Assembly: GCA_964352225.1 (NCBI GenBank)
Contig: CAYGRM010000029.1
Coordinates: 1-31,334 of the forward strand
DNA: 31,334 nt
Reading direction: 5' to 3'
Origin: CAJQQY01 sp964352225
GTDB taxonomy: Bacteria; Bacteroidota; Bacteroidia; Chitinophagales; Saprospiraceae
Both the position numbers and the translations under genes were made by a program. Under the pieces are notes generated by a model that was not told where the DNA came from, did not search any database, and saw nothing but the letters and a program-made list of their open reading frames with translations. Below, piece after piece: positions 27,162 through 31,334 of the stretch (position 1 is its first letter; each line of letters begins with the position of its first letter).

Positions 27162-27198
27162 CTATGCGTGGCACGTTTCCTAACCGTGTCACGCATAG
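27162..27198. repeat. REP-like palindrome between cupin and peptidase genes
   Basis: CTATGCGTGGCACG (27162-27175) pairs with CGTGTCACGCATAG (27185-27198) around the loop TTTCCTAAC. All 14 positions pair as RNA, with one G-U. It starts 14 nt after the cupin stop and lacks a following T-run, so it is more like a repetitive extragenic palindrome than a terminator. It is more G+C-rich than its surroundings. Confidence 0.65.
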
Positions 27199-27244
27199 AA
27201 CACAAAAAATAACAATACATTTACAAACCTCCCTAAAGTCTACT

Positions 27245-27982
27245 TTGCAAAAAACTTTTACATACCTACTCCTCATTTTAGCCTTCATTTTCCTACTCTG
27301 GAAAAACACCAACCTAGTAGAAAAAATCTTCGAATGGCATTTTGACTACACCACAAAACAAGACATCGTCACCCAACCTGAAAAAATTAAAGACATTCTA
27401 AATTCTTTCCCAACCATTCCGTTTTCCCAATTAAAGAAAGAATACCTTTCCAAAACAAAATATGATGTAAAAAAATATCGAAACCTAGCAAAAGGTTCTA
27501 ACCTACTGATTATCAGAGGAAAAGATATTTTTAAATTTATTGTTGGAGGATTTAGGATAAAAGATTTTCTGCCGAAAGATGATTTTTATTATAAAAATAT
27601 TGATGCTTTTTCAGAAGGTATTGAAGTCTTTTGGATGGTAGATGAGAAGTTACTTTTTAAACTTCTTGAATTACAAAATGTTCTTTTTGAAAATGGATAT
27701 AATGAAGCTGGTTTCTCAATTGTCAATGGTTTTCGTCATCCTGCTTACAATGAAGAAGTTGGTGGAGCATCTTTGAGTAGACACTTAATTGGGCAAGCTG
27801 TAGATCTTCAAATCGAAGACATTAACAACGATGGACAGGCAAATCAACAAGACAAAACTATCGTCCTAGAATTTTTAGAAAAAGAAATTATTAAAAATCA
27901 AGGTGGCATCGGGAAATATCCTGGAACTATGTCAGTTCATTTTGATGTACGAGGGTATCGAGCTAGATGGGATAAACAATAG
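27245..27982 (+). CDS. Membrane-anchored M15-type peptidase (D-Ala-D-Ala carboxypeptidase-like)
   Basis: A 245-aa protein from the TTG at 27245. Residues 5-20 form a signal anchor (TFTYLLLILAFIFLLW); the rest faces the periplasm. The C-terminal half is a peptidase M15A/DUF882-like domain: NGFRHPAYNEEVGGASLS with Arg164, then SRHLIGQAVDLQ with zinc ligands His180 and Asp187, and VHFDVRG with His232. These are the three metal ligands of the family, which cleaves or binds peptidoglycan peptides (established). A short NNDGQANQQDK loop follows the second motif. The frame is open back to an ATG at 27164, but those 27 codons are a palindromic repeat and a non-hydrophobic leader, so TTG 27245 is preferred. 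It lies downstream of the cupin gene. Confidence 0.82.
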   Translation: MQKTFTYLLLILAFIFLLWKNTNLVEKIFEWHFDYTTKQDIVTQPEKIKDILNSFPTIPFSQLKKEYLSKTKYDVKKYRNLAKGSNLLIIRGKDIFKFIVGGFRIKDFLPKDDFYYKNIDAFSEGIEVFWMVDEKLLFKLLELQNVLFENGYNEAGFSIVNGFRHPAYNEEVGGASLSRHLIGQAVDLQIEDINNDGQANQQDKTIVLEFLEKEIIKNQGGIGKYPGTMSVHFDVRGYRARWDKQ

Positions 27983-28012
27983 TTTTATTTTTTCCAAAAT
28001 AAAAAACAAATC

Positions 28013-28882
28013 ATGAGATTAATTTTCAGGATCCTCGGTGGATTCATTTTACTTTTTATCATAATTGTTACCTACTTCTATTTTTTAGGAACAGGGGATT
28101 TAAGAACTGATGCAGCGAAAAACGCCCCTAATGAACAGCTTGCAAAAGCATTGTTACAAGAAATGGGAAAAGCTCATATGATCTCCAATTGGGAAAATAT
28201 CAATACCTATTCTGTGAAATTCGAGGACGTTTTTTTTGGGAATTTAGGATCAAACAGTCACAGCTACGCAGAAGATTCTGTGCGGTTTTCACTAAAATAT
28301 ATTCCCCAAACTTTCGATGGGCAATTAGAATTTTTATCTGGAGAAAATACAGGATTCATCTGGGGGATTCAATCTTGGAAAAGTTATTTTTCATCTCCCA
28401 ACCAAAATATAAAATTTAAAAATTCTAACGATATTATTTTTTGGCTTCCTACTTACCAATATTTTATAGAATTTCCCCTTCGGATTCAAAAGGCCAATTC
28501 ACTTGCTTATGCTGGAGAAACTGAAATTGAAGGAATTATTTGTGAAGGAATTATTGCCTCATGGAATACAACTGAACCGCAAAGAGAAATTGATCAATAT
28601 CTAATTTGGCTAGATAAAAAAACGAAACGAATCGTAAAACTCGAATATACCATCCGCGAAATGTATAATTTTCTAACTGGTGCAGTCTATTTTCATGACT
28701 ACAATAATTATGATGGAATTCTACTGCCTACTTCCATGCCGGTCGAATCCAATCTTCTAGAGGAAGGTTTTCTGCATGAAATGAGAATTTTAGATTTTAC
28801 TAAAAATAATTTTCCAGCGAACGAGTTGCGTCCCAACCGAGCTTTGGTTCCCTTAGGCGATGAAAAATTGAAGCAGTCATAA
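28013..28882 (+). CDS. Membrane-anchored hypothetical protein, possible DUF6544-like
   Basis: A 289-aa protein with one N-terminal transmembrane anchor (about 6-26, RILGGFILLFIIIVTYFYFLG) and a ~260-residue extracytoplasmic domain. The domain is beta-rich and contains FDGQLEFLSGENTGFIWGI, YAGETEIEGIICEGIIASW and YLIWLDKKTKRIVKLEYTI. This pattern suggests a LolA/LppX-like curved sheet that could hold a lipid, as in DUF6544-type proteins; this is inference from strand pattern only. It is 30 bp downstream of the peptidase gene and probably in the same operon. No terminator is obvious after it. Confidence 0.55.
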   Translation: MRLIFRILGGFILLFIIIVTYFYFLGTGDLRTDAAKNAPNEQLAKALLQEMGKAHMISNWENINTYSVKFEDVFFGNLGSNSHSYAEDSVRFSLKYIPQTFDGQLEFLSGENTGFIWGIQSWKSYFSSPNQNIKFKNSNDIIFWLPTYQYFIEFPLRIQKANSLAYAGETEIEGIICEGIIASWNTTEPQREIDQYLIWLDKKTKRIVKLEYTIREMYNFLTGAVYFHDYNNYDGILLPTSMPVESNLLEEGFLHEMRILDFTKNNFPANELRPNRALVPLGDEKLKQS

Positions 28883-29313
28883 AAGAGATAATGAAGCCTG
28901 ACTAAGTTGACTTTTTACTTTAGCTCACCTCCTTTTTATTTTAAATATTGTCTTCAAAGAAAAGTTTTATCCAAAAAAAAAATTCAGCATAAAAATTATT
29001 ATTTGACTTAGGTAGCAAAATTATATTCGCTAAGTATCTTTATTTTTTAAAATTTTGACAGCGTAAATCACTATTATAAGTTGGAGATATCAATTGTAGC
29101 TTTTATTTTATCTTTCCATGCACTTTACCTCCTTTTATCAAAATAATATTTTGACTTGAAAATCCATAGAGCTAAAATTAGTTCCGAATTACCTATTTTT
29201 CCTTCCATCACTTTCGCCTTTTTTTCTAAAAATCACTATTCATTTTATAGCCAATCCTTCCATTTTTATCGCTTTTTGTTAATTTTACACTTTCCACTTT
29301 TATAAATATAATT
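28883..29313. other. 431-bp non-coding region
   Basis: I see no gene, RNA gene or strong hairpin. The region is very A+T-rich and should contain the promoter of the oadG-like gene, but no clear TTTG/TAnnTTTG pair stands out; TATATTCG at 29022-29029 with TTTG at 29002-29005 is a poor match with short spacing. Confidence 0.5.
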
Positions 29314-29595
29314 ATGAACGAGAACTTACAAGAGGCATTTATTATTTTGGCAGTAGGCATGATTACAGTTTTTGCTATTTTATCGCTTGTCGTATTTACA
29401 GGACAGATTTTGATAAAAATCACTAACAAATTTGCACCTCCACAAATCGCTCAAGTAAACATTTCAGACAATCCCATCTCTCCAATTTCAACCCCAACTA
29501 ACTCTATCAATAAAAAGAAATTAGCAGCCATCATCGGTACTGTTGACCATTTAACCCAAGGAAAAGGAAGAATAGAAAAAATCGAAAAACTCTGA
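29314..29595 (+). CDS. OadG-family small membrane subunit of a biotin-dependent decarboxylase
   Basis: A 93-aa protein with one N-terminal transmembrane helix (about 7-34, AFIILAVGMITVFAILSLVVFTG) followed by a short polar, Pro/Ser-rich linker and a C-terminal segment KKLAAIIGTVDHLTQGKGRIEKI. The GMxxVFxxLxxxxxxG helix is typical of the gamma subunit of Na+-translocating oxaloacetate or methylmalonyl-CoA decarboxylases. This subunit joins the membrane beta subunit to the cytoplasmic carboxyltransferase (established). The next gene, 54 bp downstream, is the carboxyltransferase, which strongly supports the call. ATG at 29314. Confidence 0.82.
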   Translation: MNENLQEAFIILAVGMITVFAILSLVVFTGQILIKITNKFAPPQIAQVNISDNPISPISTPTNSINKKKLAAIIGTVDHLTQGKGRIEKIEKL

Positions 29596-29649
29596 TGAAA
29601 TGAATTTTCATTTTATCGAAAATAATATAAACCTAACCAATATTTAACC

Positions 29650-31334
29650 ATGAGTAGAAGTATAAAATTAGCCCTCGTCTATCGAGACATGTGGCAATCA
29701 GCTGGAAAATATGTTCCTAGAGTAGATCAATTAGTTCGCGTAGCACAACCAATAATCGACATGGGCTGCTTTGCCCGAGTCGAAACTAATGGCGGTGGAT
29801 TTGAGCAAGTCAATTTACTATTTGGTGAAAACCCAAATCAAGCCGTCCGAAGATGGACTCAACCTTTTAATGATGCAGGCATTCAAACTCAAATGCTAGA
29901 GCGAGGTTTGAACGGGATTAGAATGAGTCCAGTCTCTGCTGATATTCGCAGAATGATGTTTGCCCTAAAGAAAAAACAAGGAACTGACATCGCTCGCTCC
30001 TTCGATGGATTAAACAATCCTCAGAATTTAGAGAACTCTTTTAAGTTCGCTAAAGAAGGTGGAATGATTGCGCAAGGTGCTTTGAGCTTAACTTTCTCCC
30101 CTCTTCATACCGTAGAATATTATATCAATTTAGCTGATCAATATATTGACTTGGGTGCAGAGGAAATTTGTATCAAGGATATGGCGGGAATCGGTCGTCC
30201 CGTTTCCGTTGGAAAAATTGTCAAAGGAATAAAGGATCGTCATCCTAAAATTTTAATTCAATATCATGGCCATTCGACCCCTGGTTTTTCAGTTGCCTCT
30301 TCTTTGGAAGCTGCTCGGGCAGGTGCTGATATTATTGATGTTGGAATGGAGCCACTTTCATGGGGAACTGGACATGCCGACTTATTAACGATTCATGCTA
30401 TGCTAAAAGATGCGGGATTTCATGTGGAGGATGTAAATATGAAAGCCTACATGGAAGTTCGAAGATTGACTCAAGAATTCATGGATGACTTTTTAGGATA
30501 TTATATTAATCCTTTAAATCGAAAAATGAATTCACTATTAATCGGCCCTGGATTACCGGGGGGAATGATGGGAAGTTTGATGGCAGATTTGGAAAAAAAT
30601 ATCCGAAGCTTAAATAAATGGATGGCCAAAAATGGAAAACCTGATGTTTCACAAGATGATATTTTGATAAAATTATTTAATGAAGTGGAATATGTTTGGC
30701 CACAAATGGGATACCCTCCTTTAGTTACTCCATTCAGTCAATATGTGAAAAATGTTGCCTTGATGAATGTAACTCAAATGGAAAAAGGAAAAGAAAGATG
30801 GAGCATGATTGATGAAAATACTTGGGGTATGCTGATGGGCCGTTCTGGTCAATTGCTAGGACCATTGGGAGAGGAACTAGAAGCTTTAGCTATTTCTCAA
30901 AATCGTGAAAGGTATACTGGGAATCCTCAGGATTTATATCCAGATGAATTAGAATTATTTGCAGCAGAAATGGAAAAAAATGGTTGGGACTATGGAGAAG
31001 ATGATGAAGAATTATTTGAATTGGCGATGCATCCTGCTCAATACAAAGAATATAAATCAGGAAAGGCTAAGGAAAAATTCAATGCAGACTTAGCAGAAAG
31101 AAAAGCTAAAAAAACTCAATCCTCGGCAGTTCCAGTAACTCCAGCTCCAAAGTCTGCAGCTTCTATTCCTCATCCTCGAAATATTACGGTTGATGTCGAT
31201 GGAGAAAAATTCAAGGTCAATATTTCCTATGATGATATTCCTAATTCGCATGAAAGTAACTCCTCAGTAGGTAACTCATCCAGTCAAAATGGATCTACCG
31301 GTAACACACCTTTACCTACCAATTCAGGAAATTA
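29650..31334 (+). CDS. oadA: Biotin-dependent carboxyltransferase subunit (oxaloacetate decarboxylase alpha-like), 3' truncated by window end
   Basis: At least 561 aa; the frame is open to the last base. An HMGL-like TIM barrel (about 5-265) carries the metal site: Asp13 in YRDMWQS, the carbamylation-type Lys176 in CIKDMAGIG, and His206/His208 in YHGHSTPGFS. The conserved PYC_OADA region follows, with MNSLLIGPGLPGGMMGSLMA and YPPLVTPFSQY. After about residue 490 comes an Ala/Pro/Ser linker and then ITVDVDGEKFKVNISYDD (512-529), the first strands of a biotinyl carrier domain, interrupted by a Ser/Asn/Gly-rich spacer at the edge. The biotinylated MKM motif should be just beyond the window. The enzyme moves CO2 between biotin and oxaloacetate, pyruvate or methylmalonyl-CoA; which one is not decidable here. 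Paired with the oadG-like gene, a Na+-pumping complex with an oadB gene downstream is expected. Confidence 0.9.
   Translation, partial: MSRSIKLALVYRDMWQSAGKYVPRVDQLVRVAQPIIDMGCFARVETNGGGFEQVNLLFGENPNQAVRRWTQPFNDAGIQTQMLERGLNGIRMSPVSADIRRMMFALKKKQGTDIARSFDGLNNPQNLENSFKFAKEGGMIAQGALSLTFSPLHTVEYYINLADQYIDLGAEEICIKDMAGIGRPVSVGKIVKGIKDRHPKILIQYHGHSTPGFSVASSLEAARAGADIIDVGMEPLSWGTGHADLLTIHAMLKDAGFHVEDVNMKAYMEVRRLTQEFMDDFLGYYINPLNRKMNSLLIGPGLPGGMMGSLMADLEKNIRSLNKWMAKNGKPDVSQDDILIKLFNEVEYVWPQMGYPPLVTPFSQYVKNVALMNVTQMEKGKERWSMIDENTWGMLMGRSGQLLGPLGEELEALAISQNRERYTGNPQDLYPDELELFAAEMEKNGWDYGEDDEELFELAMHPAQYKEYKSGKAKEKFNADLAERKAKKTQSSAVPVTPAPKSAASIPHPRNITVDVDGEKFKVNISYDDIPNSHESNSSVGNSSSQNGSTGNTPLPTNSGN

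Noticed and set aside
27164..27244. N-terminal extension of the M15 peptidase from ATG 27164
   Set aside because: Those codons lie in a palindromic repeat and put 27 polar residues before the signal anchor; TTG 27245 gives a normal anchor.
28883..29313. Possible small RNA or gene in the long gap before the oadG-like gene
   Set aside because: No stable hairpin, tRNA-like fold or credible short coding frame was found by eye.

Overview
This is about 31 kb of A+T-rich bacterial chromosome, almost certainly from Bacteroidota and probably from the Saprospiria/Saprospiraceae (inference). Evidence: two very large surface proteins end in the 'gliding motility-associated' C-terminal domain used as a type B sorting signal for the type IX secretion system (T9SS). 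There is also a Bacteroidota-type TamB, a membrane-bound LytTR regulator, an OadG/OadA pair typical of the phylum, TAnnTTTG-like -7 promoter elements, and frequent TTG/GTG starts without clear Shine-Dalgarno sequences. No tRNA, rRNA, CRISPR array, prophage or insertion sequence was seen. A run of 10 N at 14760-14769 marks an assembly join.

Left part (1-8.7 kb). A LytTR transcription factor fused to a four-helix membrane domain (77-985) is followed by a seven-helix DUF2306-like membrane protein (1255-1950). The gap between them holds four imperfect direct repeats spaced about 20 bp apart, just upstream of a -7 element. They look like a LytTR operator, so regulator, operator and target may form a self-contained membrane one-component circuit. 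Next come an outer-membrane beta-barrel-like protein, then a convergent 1180-aa modular T9SS substrate (minus strand) separated from it by a bidirectional hairpin. A divergent lipoprotein of the endonuclease/exonuclease/phosphatase fold and a small secreted hypothetical protein follow.

Middle part (8.7-18 kb). On the minus strand are a 1647-aa TamB-like envelope protein, a YheT-type alpha/beta hydrolase, and, past the assembly gap, a molybdopterin-dependent oxidoreductase with an N-terminal 4Fe-4S site. A long hairpin of a dispersed-repeat type lies behind the oxidoreductase gene. A small two-helix membrane protein is divergent from that gene.

Right part (18-31 kb). A 2593-aa secreted giant holds a 17-module array of ~70-aa Ig-like repeats, each with two conserved cysteines. 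Two other Ig-like repeat classes flank the array, followed by one SprB unit and the T9SS C-terminal domain. Downstream is a compact plus-strand group: a secreted hypothetical protein overlapping a cupin by ATGA, an M15-type peptidase whose apparent first codons are a REP-like palindrome, and a membrane-anchored hypothetical protein. The window ends in an oadG-like gene and a 3'-truncated biotin-dependent carboxyltransferase (oadA-like), probably the start of a Na+-pumping decarboxylase operon.

The strongest leads are the LytTR operator array, the 17-module disulfide array, and the palindrome that mis-sets the start of the M15 peptidase gene.
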